DNA of 64,000 nucleotides from an uncultured Pseudomonadales bacterium (lineage in GTDB: Bacteria > Pseudomonadota > Gammaproteobacteria > Pseudomonadales > CANNCY01): contig CANNCY010000003.1 in assembly GCA_947503335.1 (NCBI GenBank), forward strand, positions 434,001 through 498,000, written 5' to 3'. The notes beneath the pieces are model-generated. The model saw nothing but the letters and a program-made list of their open reading frames with translations. It made no database searches and was not told where the DNA came from. Both the position numbers and the translations under genes were made by a program. Shown here in pieces: positions 25,032 to 33,673 of the stretch; positions within the stretch are counted from its first letter, which is position 1; each line of letters opens with the position of its first letter.

Positions 25032-26584
25032 TCGTAGATAAACATCAACCCCTTCGATAACCCTACCGGAAACGTCGAAAAGTGATCAGTACCCTCGGTA
25101 ATTTCGGCTGCTAGATTAAGCCCTTGGTATTGTCTAGATCTTAAATGATCTACGAACTTGAGTTGGTCTTGCGCCATCTCATTTCGCATGCCGTTGGCTC
25201 TGGTCTCTAGGCCGCCGGTTGCCATATATACGTTAGCGCTTAACTGTTTGTTTGCTTCGTGATACGTGCTTTCGGTCTGGTAGATTAAGTGATCTTTATA
25301 CCAAAGCGACGGGCTAGTCAGAATATAACTAGAGAAAAGCTCAGGCTTTGTTAGCAAGACCCATACGCCAAACGAACCGCCTAAAGACTGCCCTGCGAGA
25401 ATGCGCTGATCTGTGTTTATGCGGTAGTTGCTTTCGATATAGGTAAAGACTTCATTTTCAATGAACTCAAGATAACTTGCCCCACCACCCGTTTCATAGT
25501 CTTGCCAAGATGCGTCGTGCTCGGGCGTTAGGTCACGCACACGGCTAGCCATGCCGCTCTCGCCCTTAGCAAATGAAATACCCACAACAATGGCTTTGTC
25601 TAATGGCCTTGGGTTGGTTACACCGATAGCTACCTTGAACGTGTATGGGCCATCATTAAGATAGAGCGCTGGATAGCGCTTGGCGCTGTTGTCTGGGTGG
25701 TCATAACCACGCGGCACCTTAATATATAGATCATATTTACGGCCCAATACCTTAGAGTCGATGGTCACGACCCTAGTGTTACGTAGTTCGTACTGTTTCT
25801 CTTTGATAACACCGGCGAGTGCCAGCTGTTCTTTAACCGTATCAATACGGTTTTTGGTTGCCTGCTTAAAGGTAGGGGCTTCTAGATTGAGTGCAAAATA
25901 GAACACGCCGTCTTCGTTTTCGACGAACCCCACATACCAACCTAGGTATTGCTTTTCGCCAATGCCACCGGCGCCTGTCTTCGCATACAGTTTATAGTCG
26001 TTAGTTTGCTCAACCAGCATGATACTTTTTAGTTGCGACAGCGCCTCGTCTGATACCGGCAGCTTTGCATTATATAAGCGCTGCAAAAAGTTGACCTGCT
26101 CGATGGCGCTAATCTTTAGGCTTTCGTTTAGCCAAAAGTTGTCGATGCCAGACGATGTGTCATTGTTGCCATACTCGAACCTAGTGACATAGTCAGCCAT
26201 TTGGTCGGGGCCGATCTTCGTGGCTATCGTTTGATAGATAGGTAGGGCCGAATATTTAAACGCGTCTCTTAACGATAACGGTTCTTTGTGCCATGTCTTG
26301 GGCCACCATGACTCAATAGGGTAGCTATCTTGATCGTAGGTTAGCTTCGTCTCTGTACCGCTAACGATGCCAGTATCAAGGGCGATTAGCGAGTTAGGTA
26401 CCTTAAAGGTAGAGAAGGGCGACAATGGCTGGTTGGCGCGGTCGGGGTTCACGATGGTGTAGGTGCCCGTTGATTCGCTTTTAAGTACGAAGGTGCAGTT
26501 ACTGTTGCACAGCGATTCTGCTACGGCTTGTGATGAAAACAATACGCTTGCGACAGCGAATAATAGAATACTAAATCGAACCAT
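25016..26584 (-). CDS. Fusion of class D (OXA-type) beta-lactamase domain and PF00756-type esterase
   Basis: The 522-residue secreted protein has a signal peptide (VAES boundary near residue 22). Residues 25-260 match class D beta-lactamases: S58-T-F-K61, S112-A-L in the SxV position, Y138-G-N, FWL with Trp151, K202-T-G204 and GWYVGF. Residues 265-520 form an alpha/beta hydrolase of the esterase D/enterochelin-esterase kind: RKYDLYIKVPRGY, YPALYLNDGP, nucleophile elbow GQSLGG with Ser400 and a late TDHFSTFP with the likely catalytic His. All catalytic residues of both halves appear present, so both may be active. It is the last gene of a four-gene operon (29 bp after the GNAT gene). The ends overlap the convergent lipoprotein gene by 16 bp. 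Confidence 0.88.
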   Translation of the reverse strand: MVRFSILLFAVASVLFSSQAVAESLCNSNCTFVLKSESTGTYTIVNPDRANQPLSPFSTFKVPNSLIALDTGIVSGTETKLTYDQDSYPIESWWPKTWHKEPLSLRDAFKYSALPIYQTIATKIGPDQMADYVTRFEYGNNDTSSGIDNFWLNESLKISAIEQVNFLQRLYNAKLPVSDEALSQLKSIMLVEQTNDYKLYAKTGAGGIGEKQYLGWYVGFVENEDGVFYFALNLEAPTFKQATKNRIDTVKEQLALAGVIKEKQYELRNTRVVTIDSKVLGRKYDLYIKVPRGYDHPDNSAKRYPALYLNDGPYTFKVAIGVTNPRPLDKAIVVGISFAKGESGMASRVRDLTPEHDASWQDYETGGGASYLEFIENEVFTYIESNYRINTDQRILAGQSLGGSFGVWVLLTKPELFSSYILTSPSLWYKDHLIYQTESTYHEANKQLSANVYMATGGLETRANGMRNEMAQDQLKFVDHLRSRQYQGLNLAAEITEGTDHFSTFPVGLSKGLMFIYDQFEK

Positions 26585-26612
26585 CAGGTTTTCTCGCCTG
26601 TTAAATATTGAG

Positions 26613-27143
26613 CTAATGGTTAGTTAACAAAGGCGCTAGGGAGTTCCACACATATACGCAATCATTAACCTCTTCAGTTGACCCAGGTGGTAGCCATGAG
26701 CCGGTGGAGTAGTGCGACCCACCAAGTCGCTCATAGAATCGTATCGCTGCCTTATTGTCTTCTAATACTTCGAGGTGCATTCGTTTTACGTTGCCCCTCT
26801 CAGAAATAAGTACTGCAACCATCGAAAGTAGTTTTGACCCAATACCCTTGCCGCTATAAACAGCTTCAACATGCAGGTTGTCTACAAACGTGCCTTGGGT
26901 TGGGCTTTTATCAAGGTATGCACAGACGAACCCCACAACAGATTCGTTAGATTCGGCTACCAATACGATCTGGTTAGGTTCGGCGTGAGTAAGCCTTTTT
27001 TGCCAAACGGCAGCACGGTCGGCATAGAGATCTCCGTCTAGGTATTGGTCAGAAAATATACCTCTATAATTGCGTCGCCAACTGTTTGCATGAAGTTGGG
27101 CTATGGCGTCGATGTCATTAGATGTTGCAACTCGGTAGTTCAT
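26613..27143 (-). CDS. GNAT family N-acetyltransferase
   Basis: The 176-residue protein has the GNAT fold with the acetyl-CoA loop signature VYSGKGIGSKLL (Q/R-x-x-G-x-G/A type) and the later LEVLEDNKAAIRFYERLGG. N-terminal YRVATSNDIDAIAQLHANSWR is typical of aminoglycoside- or peptide-acetylating relatives, but the substrate cannot be told. Its ATG overlaps the marR stop by four bases, and the OXA-esterase gene follows 28 bp later. Confidence 0.85.
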   Translation of the reverse strand: MNYRVATSNDIDAIAQLHANSWRRNYRGIFSDQYLDGDLYADRAAVWQKRLTHAEPNQIVLVAESNESVVGFVCAYLDKSPTQGTFVDNLHVEAVYSGKGIGSKLLSMVAVLISERGNVKRMHLEVLEDNKAAIRFYERLGGSHYSTGSWLPPGSTEEVNDCVYVWNSLAPLLTNH

Positions 27144-27619
27144 GGCTGGTTGTACCTCTGTGCAAAGGAGGTTTCATTTAACGCCGTAATGGCTTTGTTC
27201 ATCGTGGTTATCAAATCAACGCCCACAGACTCTGACAAACTATCAAAGGCTTTTTCTGCACCTTTACAGTATTCAAGCAACAGCTCGCTTTGACGCTCGC
27301 CATCAATGGTAAAGGTGTAGATGGTTTTGCGTTTATCATTTTTAGCGGGCTGCTTTTTAATTAGGTCGAGGTTAAGCAAGATCTTCACTCGTTGCGAAAC
27401 CAGCTGATGCGATAGGCCTAAGCCTTTAGCGATCTCGGTTAGCGAGCCTTCTTTTGATTTACTCAAGTACAAGACGGTAGAAGACGCCACTACGGGGAAC
27501 TTAATACCCATCTGCTTATAAACCACATCGGCCTGTTCGTTGATTAGATTAAACAGGTCAAAGAAGCGCTTGTTGGTGAAGGCGGTGTTGTCGTTAATAA
27601 ACTGCGCAAAATCATTCAT
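27140..27619 (-). CDS. MarR family transcriptional regulator
   Basis: The 159-residue protein has a winged helix-turn-helix typical of MarR: VVASSTVLYLSKSKEGSLTEIAKGLGLSHQLVSQRVKILLNLDLIKKQPAKNDKRKTIYTFT. The flanking helices provide dimerisation. Its start overlaps the stop of the upstream serine hydrolase gene (TGATG) and the GNAT gene overlaps its stop. It is the likely repressor acting on the 34-bp palindrome at 28772-28805, so the operon would control itself, as is common for MarR. Confidence 0.88.
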   Translation of the reverse strand: MNDFAQFINDNTAFTNKRFFDLFNLINEQADVVYKQMGIKFPVVASSTVLYLSKSKEGSLTEIAKGLGLSHQLVSQRVKILLNLDLIKKQPAKNDKRKTIYTFTIDGERQSELLLEYCKGAEKAFDSLSESVGVDLITTMNKAITALNETSFAQRYNQP

Positions 27620-28758
27620 CAGTGCGAGGCCTCGTGACTAGAAAACTGAGTTGTCATTAACGCTTGGGCGAGTTGAGCCATTGCTTGCCCCGATGCTTTA
27701 TCTAAGCCACGGTTTATAACAATGATAAAGCCTGTACGCGTAGCCACATCAAAATACATCGACGACGCAATACCGCGGTCAGAGCCCATGTGCCCCGTTA
27801 AACCTTGGCGGTCGCGCCAAAAGAAGCGCTGATTGTCTGACACGTTGGGCGCCTGCAGTGTAAACATCTCATTGTATTTATTGTTAGACAGAATCGGGTT
27901 GCCGCTAACGTCTTGATTGGCTAGTAACTGCACCAAGAAACTACTTAGCTGTGCGATCGATGTTCGAATGCCACCGTCAGGATACTGTGGGTTACCGAAG
28001 TGGGGCAGGGCGGTGAGTGTTTTTGTGTCAGCGTCTAGCTCATAAGACACCGCGATTTGATCGGCATTTATGTCATGCAAAAGCCAGCTGGTGTTGGTCA
28101 TGCCAGTTTGTTTAAACAAAGTCTGTCGGCTGTATTCGGCTAACGTCTTACCTGTAATGCCTTCAACCAATTGCCCTGCTACACCAGCGCCTAGGTTGCT
28201 GTATTGGCGGTGAGTTCCAGGGCGGTTGTTTGAATAGTATTTACCGTATTGGTACAGGTCGCCGGTTGGCGTTAGTAAACTTTCTAAGTGCGCCTGCAAG
28301 CTAGTGGGCGAGTCGCCATTAGGGTGAAAGCTGTCATAGTTGTAATAATCTTCTAACCCAGAAGTGTGGCTCGCCAAGTGACGCAGGGTAATCACCTCGT
28401 CATCAAAGTGTGGGTTGTCTACTTTAAAGGGTAGGTGGCTATTGATGTCATCATCTAAACCGATCTTGTGTTGATCAACTAGCTGCATCAGTACCACGCC
28501 CATGATGGGCTTACTGACTGACGCGATGTTGAATAGCGTGTCTTTAGAAACAGGGCGTTTGTTAGCAATATCGGCGTACCCGTAAGTGCCGGTATGTACC
28601 AGCTCGCCATGCTCTATTTTGGCGACAACCATGCCAGGGATTGAGGCGTCGTTCATCAATGCCGTTGCTAGCGTATCAACCGATTTGTCGGCCGCCAACA
28701 TCTGTTGAGAGACAGCCAAAGCTAAGGTGGTTGTAGCAAGTAATTTGGCGAGTTTCAT
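27619..28758 (-). CDS. Secreted serine hydrolase, class C beta-lactamase/PBP-like family
   Basis: The 379-residue protein has a signal peptide (cleavage near LAAD, residue 22) and the PF00144 motifs: S80-V-S-K83 nucleophile, YSNLGAG near residue 185 and HMGSDRG near 320 in place of the KTG box. Members include class C beta-lactamases, D-aminopeptidases and esterases; this one is closest to the generic serine hydrolases rather than to AmpC. It is the first gene of the operon hydrolase-marR-GNAT-OXA/esterase, with the operator palindrome 14 bp upstream of its ATG. Confidence 0.86.
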   Translation of the reverse strand: MKLAKLLATTTLALAVSQQMLAADKSVDTLATALMNDASIPGMVVAKIEHGELVHTGTYGYADIANKRPVSKDTLFNIASVSKPIMGVVLMQLVDQHKIGLDDDINSHLPFKVDNPHFDDEVITLRHLASHTSGLEDYYNYDSFHPNGDSPTSLQAHLESLLTPTGDLYQYGKYYSNNRPGTHRQYSNLGAGVAGQLVEGITGKTLAEYSRQTLFKQTGMTNTSWLLHDINADQIAVSYELDADTKTLTALPHFGNPQYPDGGIRTSIAQLSSFLVQLLANQDVSGNPILSNNKYNEMFTLQAPNVSDNQRFFWRDRQGLTGHMGSDRGIASSMYFDVATRTGFIIVINRGLDKASGQAMAQLAQALMTTQFSSHEASH

Positions 28759-28771
28759 GGGTGATCTCTAA

Positions 28772-28805
28772 TTTATGCAATATATTGCGCAATATATTGT
28801 ATAAA
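28772..28805. promoter_or_regulatory. 34-bp near-perfect palindrome, probable MarR operator
   Basis: The left half TTTATGCAATATATTGC (28772-28788) and right half GCAATATATTGTATAAA (28789-28805) are inverted copies with one mismatched pair. It lies 14 bp upstream of the serine hydrolase start, over the expected promoter and leader of the operon encoding a MarR regulator. The divergent GNAT stop is 22 bp further on. MarR proteins commonly bind palindromes of this kind. Confidence 0.75.
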
Positions 28806-28826
28806 TGCGGGTTCGTCAAATATCGA

Positions 28827-29279
28827 CTAAGCGCTGAGATCCCATTTAAAGATGCCTTTGATATCAATGGTTGCACCAAGGCGTTCATAAAACTGAATGG
28901 CGCGGTGGTTGTCTTGCTCTACTTCCCACTTGATCTTCTTAATGTCTTTGGCGAGGCAGACCTCTTTTGCCTTATGCATTAAGGCCTCGCCCACCTTTTT
29001 ACCTCTGAACTCGCCCCATACAAACACGTCGTCGATGTTCATGTAGGCTGTGCCAGCCCATATCGAGTAGTTCCAGGTATAAGAACAATAACCAGCAACA
29101 GCACCATCGATCTCGGCCAGCAGTACACCGAAGGTGGGGGTGTCGCCAAAGCCAAATGTAGCGAGTTGCTCTTTGGTTGTTTCAACGTACTGCTCTTGAT
29201 CGTGATGTTTGGCGATCGCGATGATTAATTCGTATACCGTATCAATGTCTGAGAGTGTGGCTTGCCTAACTCTAATCAT
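28827..29279 (-). CDS. GNAT family N-acetyltransferase
   Basis: The 150-residue protein shows RVRQATLSDIDTVYELI at the start, VFVWGEFRGKKVGEALM as acetyl-CoA loop and WEVEQDNHRAIQFYERLGA near the end, a complete single-domain GNAT related in style to diamine acetyltransferases. Its ATG overlaps the stop of the upstream serine hydrolase by four bases. It closes the second regulator-hydrolase-GNAT operon. Confidence 0.85.
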   Translation of the reverse strand: MIRVRQATLSDIDTVYELIIAIAKHHDQEQYVETTKEQLATFGFGDTPTFGVLLAEIDGAVAGYCSYTWNYSIWAGTAYMNIDDVFVWGEFRGKKVGEALMHKAKEVCLAKDIKKIKWEVEQDNHRAIQFYERLGATIDIKGIFKWDLSA

Positions 29280-30349
29280 GTGTTGTTGCCTTTGTATGCT
29301 TTAACGATCTCTTGAGAGATTTTCTCTGCCACCAAACCATCGGTGTTGGCCAGTACTACGACGATCAGCTTGTCTTTAACCACTACTTCAGCGGCCGCAC
29401 TTACGCCAGGTGCGCCGCCGTATGAACTCCAAATTGCAGTGGGGCTGTTGGCGATCTCTGCCCAGGTCTTGGTGGGTGTCTTGTAGTAACTCGCCAGAAC
29501 TGTTTTATGGTAGTCATCAAGCAGTTTGTCTGTATAGAACAGCGCCGAATAGAAAGCAGCAACATCACTAGGGGTAGAATACATGCCGCCGTCGGGTGTT
29601 ACGTTTTCTAAAATATCGGTTTTGTCATCTTTGGGGCGGTCAGCGTAATAGCGGTAGCTTCTCGCCTTGCCTTCAACCTCGGCGGTTAATGTATAGTGCG
29701 TATCGGTAACGCCTAGGGGCTTAAAGATGTTGTGCTCGATGATCTGCTTAAAGGGCTTTTGTTCAAGTTTTTCTAGAATCGCGCCCAATACGATGTAGCC
29801 ATAGTTCGAGTATTTGTATTCAGAACCCGGCGATGAAAGCAGAGGCTTGTCTATTAGCAGCGGTAGCTTTGCGTCGATGTCTGTCAACGTACGGTAGGTT
29901 GCAAAGTACTCGTCGTTAAAGATGTCATCAAACCCAGATCGGTGTTGCAGTAACTGGCGAACGGTAATCTGGTTAGCGATGTTGTCGGCGAATCCTAAGT
30001 CAAACTTTGCGAGTGTGTCATCTAGTGACAACTCGCCCGCTTGTACCTTTTGCAAGATCAAGACTGCGGTATAGTGCTTGTTGATTGAGCCAATGCGAAT
30101 TTTAGTGTCGACGGTGTTCGCAATTTTGTTGGGTATGTCTGCTAAGCCGTAGCTTTGTTGATGCAGCACTACGCCATCTCTTTTAACGATCACGCTACCG
30201 GCGAACCAATCGTTAGCTGAGTATTTGGCTACGATTTCGTTGGTTGTGCTGACAATCTCTTGATTGCCTGGCGTAGCCAACGACGATGTATTGACGAGCA
30301 ATGTTGCTAACGCTAAGCAAGCAGTCTTTGTAATTTGTATGATTTTCAT
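29276..30349 (-). CDS. Secreted serine hydrolase, beta-lactamase/PBP-like family
   Basis: The 357-residue protein has a signal peptide (LATLLVNTSSLATPG) and the PF00144 motifs S88-I-N-K91 and YKYSNYGY near residue 170. The third motif, usually H-x-G or K-T-G, appears only as GGAPGVSA near 320, so activity or specificity may differ from the related gene at 27619. It lies 7 bp after the XRE regulator gene and overlaps the GNAT gene. The cellular place would be the periplasm. Confidence 0.82.
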   Translation of the reverse strand: MKIIQITKTACLALATLLVNTSSLATPGNQEIVSTTNEIVAKYSANDWFAGSVIVKRDGVVLHQQSYGLADIPNKIANTVDTKIRIGSINKHYTAVLILQKVQAGELSLDDTLAKFDLGFADNIANQITVRQLLQHRSGFDDIFNDEYFATYRTLTDIDAKLPLLIDKPLLSSPGSEYKYSNYGYIVLGAILEKLEQKPFKQIIEHNIFKPLGVTDTHYTLTAEVEGKARSYRYYADRPKDDKTDILENVTPDGGMYSTPSDVAAFYSALFYTDKLLDDYHKTVLASYYKTPTKTWAEIANSPTAIWSSYGGAPGVSAAAEVVVKDKLIVVVLANTDGLVAEKISQEIVKAYKGNNT

Positions 30350-30356
30350 GATCGCT

Positions 30357-31067
30357 CTACTTATCTAGCTTTGACCAGCGGCGTGATAGTAAAAGGCTAC
30401 CGATACCGGCCACCATTAGCATGATTGCGGGTACTGCAAGCCAGCGGTTCCAGAAATCTCTAATAGCCCCGTTACTACCGATGCCAGTGAAATAGCGCCT
30501 GCCCTGGGCAGTGTTAACTATATAGCCTTCGCCTTTGTACACATTGGTAATTACGTCTTGTTGATCAAGCCTCTCTAGTAACTCGGCCTGCTTAGCTAAC
30601 AACGCAGTGTCGTCTTTGTCGACCTCGGTATAGACAAGGTCAAAGGCGTTTAAGTCTTCGTTCAGGGCCAGTACACCTTCTGAGCGATAGTAGTGTTCTG
30701 GTTCTGAATAGAAGGGCAGTATCGAAAAGCACAACAAGCCAATACCCGCTACTAAAAGCGCTAAACCGGCTAATGAATACTGCTTGGCACTGTCTGATCG
30801 TTGCCTTTTAGTCTGCGATACCACCTTAGTGATCTCGGTAAGCTCGCCCAATCTTGCAATCTCGGCATCGTCTAGTTGAGTAACGAGGTCTTCAATTTTG
30901 ACGCCGTACACCTTTACTAGGCTGTTGAATACATCGTTAGAAGGTATCGATTTACCCGACTCTAGCTTAGATAGATACGACTGTTCGATACCCACTTCCC
31001 CGGCCACATCTGGCTGGGTTCGCTTGCTAGCCTCGCGGCAGTTTTTAAAATATTGGCCAAGGTTCAT
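30357..31067 (-). CDS. Membrane-anchored XRE-type regulator
   Basis: Residues 1-65 are an XRE helix-turn-helix (NLGQYFKNCREASKRTQPDVAGEVGIEQSYLSKLESGKSIPSND and on). A hydrophobic helix lies near residues 95-117, an outward-facing domain of about 80 residues follows (YYRSEGVLALNEDLNAFD), and a second helix lies near 210-230. A cytoplasmic DNA-binding head with a periplasmic domain suggests direct sensing of an envelope signal. It heads the operon with the serine hydrolase and GNAT. Repeated ATGAATAC and inverted GTATTC motifs at 31096-31160 upstream are possible binding sites. Confidence 0.78.
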   Translation of the reverse strand: MNLGQYFKNCREASKRTQPDVAGEVGIEQSYLSKLESGKSIPSNDVFNSLVKVYGVKIEDLVTQLDDAEIARLGELTEITKVVSQTKRQRSDSAKQYSLAGLALLVAGIGLLCFSILPFYSEPEHYYRSEGVLALNEDLNAFDLVYTEVDKDDTALLAKQAELLERLDQQDVITNVYKGEGYIVNTAQGRRYFTGIGSNGAIRDFWNRWLAVPAIMLMVAGIGSLLLSRRWSKLDK

Positions 31068-31200
31068 AACTCGCCCCGTTAAGAATTTGTTGGTGTATTC
31101 TCGAGTCTGATTGCTATGAATACAAGCTGAATAACCTAGGAATATCGCATGAATACTCAGTAATGACAGGCTTTATAGCGATTTTAGGCCAATGCTGCGT

Positions 31201-32274
31201 CTAGTCTTTTAAATATTGATACAGAGCCTTCTCAGGAGTCTTTAAAAGCGTCTTTTTGTATTCAACACCCAGCACATCAAGTAACCGCATCGTGTTAAAG
31301 CCAATCGTGTAGTGATAATCAGTCGGCCCTGCGTATACTAAGTAGTTAAATTCGTCGCTATCTAAACTGATCGTTTTGAATTCAGAGTAAGCCTTAAATC
31401 GTGGGTCGCCTTTAACGATTGGAGAGCTCGCTTCTTGGCTACGACTATTTAGTACAAACATACTTTGGTATTCGATATAGCGCGCCGAACCCTCTTGAAT
31501 CGTGTAGTAGTTTTCGACCTGCTCTAGATGCGGGTGCTCGGCCTTGTATTTGTTGATACGTGCTTGTCGAGAGGCTAAGTAGATGGTTACCCAGTCGTCG
31601 CGAACACCAGGGTCAGACTCACCAATCGCTTGCAGCAACATATGATTTTCAAGTTGAACCATCTTCAAAAAGTCGCTGTCTTCGTTGGCGAGTGCTACTA
31701 AATTGCGTATGTCGTAGGGTAAGGTGCCGATGGTTGATTTGGCATACGCAACCCATTCGGGTGTGTTGTACTGAAAATGGTGGAACATCTCATGCACCAC
31801 CATGGTTGCCCACATCTCGGTGGTCTCGACCGAACCGATGGTCTTGCCGACTTCTTCAACCGACGAATACTGTTCAACTGGGTTGTGATAGAAATACTTG
31901 TCGCCGTCAGCCTCGTTAAAGCTAATCATGACCTCCATGTGCATAGGCCATTCGTCTAGTCTGTCGGTAACCCAGTAATTATCACTATATTTATGGGTTG
32001 GGGTTAGGCGAGTACTTACCTGGCTATCAGCGAAGAACACCTCTGATTGCTCGCCATCGTAGTAGATTAGCGTGCCTTCATTGGTTTTGATGCCCAGTTC
32101 GGGCCAGCTGTGCTTGGCGGTATCGGTCTTAAGGTCTAAAGCAAACTCAACGCGGTGAGTCGATAGACGATCGGGTAGGTCGGCCGATAATGCTTTTGCC
32201 AGTGAGTCATTAGTAGTCGCCTGGCAACCGGATGCAACTAGGGCGGTAAAGACCATCGATACAAGTATTTTCAT
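31201..32274 (-). CDS. Lipoprotein with HExxH zinc-protease motif
   Basis: The 357-residue protein has a lipobox LVASGC (Cys17). The motif VVHEMFHHFQ gives H161-E-x-x-H165, the zinc site of gluzincin-type metallopeptidases, and a later EGSARYIEY (near residue 250) could supply the third ligand. No named family is clear to me. It stands alone on the minus strand, 134 bp upstream of the XRE gene in sequence order, and divergent from the nucleotidyltransferase fusion gene. Confidence 0.65.
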   Translation of the reverse strand: MKILVSMVFTALVASGCQATTNDSLAKALSADLPDRLSTHRVEFALDLKTDTAKHSWPELGIKTNEGTLIYYDGEQSEVFFADSQVSTRLTPTHKYSDNYWVTDRLDEWPMHMEVMISFNEADGDKYFYHNPVEQYSSVEEVGKTIGSVETTEMWATMVVHEMFHHFQYNTPEWVAYAKSTIGTLPYDIRNLVALANEDSDFLKMVQLENHMLLQAIGESDPGVRDDWVTIYLASRQARINKYKAEHPHLEQVENYYTIQEGSARYIEYQSMFVLNSRSQEASSPIVKGDPRFKAYSEFKTISLDSDEFNYLVYAGPTDYHYTIGFNTMRLLDVLGVEYKKTLLKTPEKALYQYLKD

Positions 32275-32368
32275 TATTATCTCGTTGTATAAGGTTTGAT
32301 CAGTTATCTAGGGTATCGAAACAAGGTAAACTTTGCGAATAATTGAGCAAGTAGTAGATGTAACACGC

Positions 32369-33634
32369 ATGAGTTTTGAGCAGGGCATTGAAACCCTAGT
32401 CATTTTGGCAGCTGGGGCGAGTACCCGTTTTGGGGCTAGCAAGCAAATAACGTTGGTGCCGGGGCTAGGTAAAACCTTTATGGAGTTAAGCATCGCTGAT
32501 GCCGCTGCTGCAGGTGTAAACCATGTCGTTATCGTTGTGAACGCGTCGATTAGATATGAAGTAGAGAACAGCATATTGCCTAGAATTACTTCTGCTGTGC
32601 GCGTTGATCTAGTTGAGCAATCAATTGCCGACGTCAGAAATAAGCCTTGGGGTACCGCCCACGCACTGTTAGCAGCTAAAGAACATGTAAAAGGTAAGTT
32701 CGTTGTAATCACCGCCGACGATTATTATGGCCAGCATGCATTTAGTGACCTACAGCAACAGGTTAGCGTGTCATCAGATTGGCATCTGTTAGGTTATCAG
32801 CTTGAACAAACACTTAGCGACGCAGGCGGCGTTAATCGTGCACTATGCCGTTTAGATGATCAGCAGTACTTACTTGTCGTTGAAGAACGTTTGGATATCA
32901 AAGTAGCTGACACGATCGATAGCGATACATACTGCTCGATGACGATTTGGCAGTTAGACGACAGTATCTTTGAATCATTGCAGGCAGGCTTTGGCGAGTT
33001 CTTGTCAAATAGGGCTGACCTAGATGATAGCGAATTCTGTTTGGCTGATCATTTGCAGTACCTAATCACTACCGAGGGGCGGCGAATTAGAATGATCGCA
33101 GCTCGAGATAACTGGGTGGGGGTTACTTACGCTGCTGACCTTGAGTTGGTGGCAGATAAACTCGCCCATATCGAAGATGGCTTTAATGTACCTGCGCCCT
33201 TATCAAACAATCAATTTCATTTTGAAGTCTTATCACCGCCTTTTTGCGAGCAAGATTACGAAGCAGTGATGTCTAGTAAAACACGCCTAAGGCAGATATT
33301 TGGCAAAGATCACCCATGGCCACGCGACGACATGAGTTTTGAGTCGAATAAGCAAGATCTTGAGCAGCATCTAAAAGAGTACGAGTCGAAAGAAGCCTTT
33401 GCTTATTCGGTGTTTAATAATGCAACGAAAGACGATTACCTAGGCTGTGTATACATCGACCCAAGTAAACACCCTGATTATGACTGTGAAGTGTATCTTT
33501 GGGTTAAAGATAGTGCTGTTGATTTAGATGCGCCTCTATTTGACGCTGTCGAACAGTGGTTACAGAGCAGTTGGCCGTATCAACGGCGTGCGTATCCTGG
33601 GCGAACTATTGGGTGGGATGATTGGGTGAGTTAA
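32369..33634 (+). CDS. Fusion of nucleotidyltransferase domain and C-terminal GNAT-like domain
   Basis: From the ATG at 32369 the protein has 421 residues. Residues 5-240 form a sugar-nucleotidyltransferase domain: TLVILAAGASTRFGASKQ (signature LAAGxxxRxG with Lys), KPWGTAHAL, FVVITADDYYG and VEERL. Residues 290-420 resemble a GNAT acyltransferase: FAYSVFNNATKDDYLGCVYIDPS and a C-terminal GRTIGWDDW. A TTG start 12 codons upstream with AAGG before it is possible. The product could activate a sugar or alcohol phosphate and acylate a partner; the pathway is not visible in the neighbourhood. Confidence 0.72.
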   Translation: MSFEQGIETLVILAAGASTRFGASKQITLVPGLGKTFMELSIADAAAAGVNHVVIVVNASIRYEVENSILPRITSAVRVDLVEQSIADVRNKPWGTAHALLAAKEHVKGKFVVITADDYYGQHAFSDLQQQVSVSSDWHLLGYQLEQTLSDAGGVNRALCRLDDQQYLLVVEERLDIKVADTIDSDTYCSMTIWQLDDSIFESLQAGFGEFLSNRADLDDSEFCLADHLQYLITTEGRRIRMIAARDNWVGVTYAADLELVADKLAHIEDGFNVPAPLSNNQFHFEVLSPPFCEQDYEAVMSSKTRLRQIFGKDHPWPRDDMSFESNKQDLEQHLKEYESKEAFAYSVFNNATKDDYLGCVYIDPSKHPDYDCEVYLWVKDSAVDLDAPLFDAVEQWLQSSWPYQRRAYPGRTIGWDDWVS

Positions 33635-33673
33635 GGTAGGCTTAACCATCGAATAATAAGAATGCAGGGAAGC

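Noticed and set aside
20427-29220. GCGATCGC palindromes as a second iterated signature
   Set aside because: Only about four copies were noted, not clearly above expectation for this composition.
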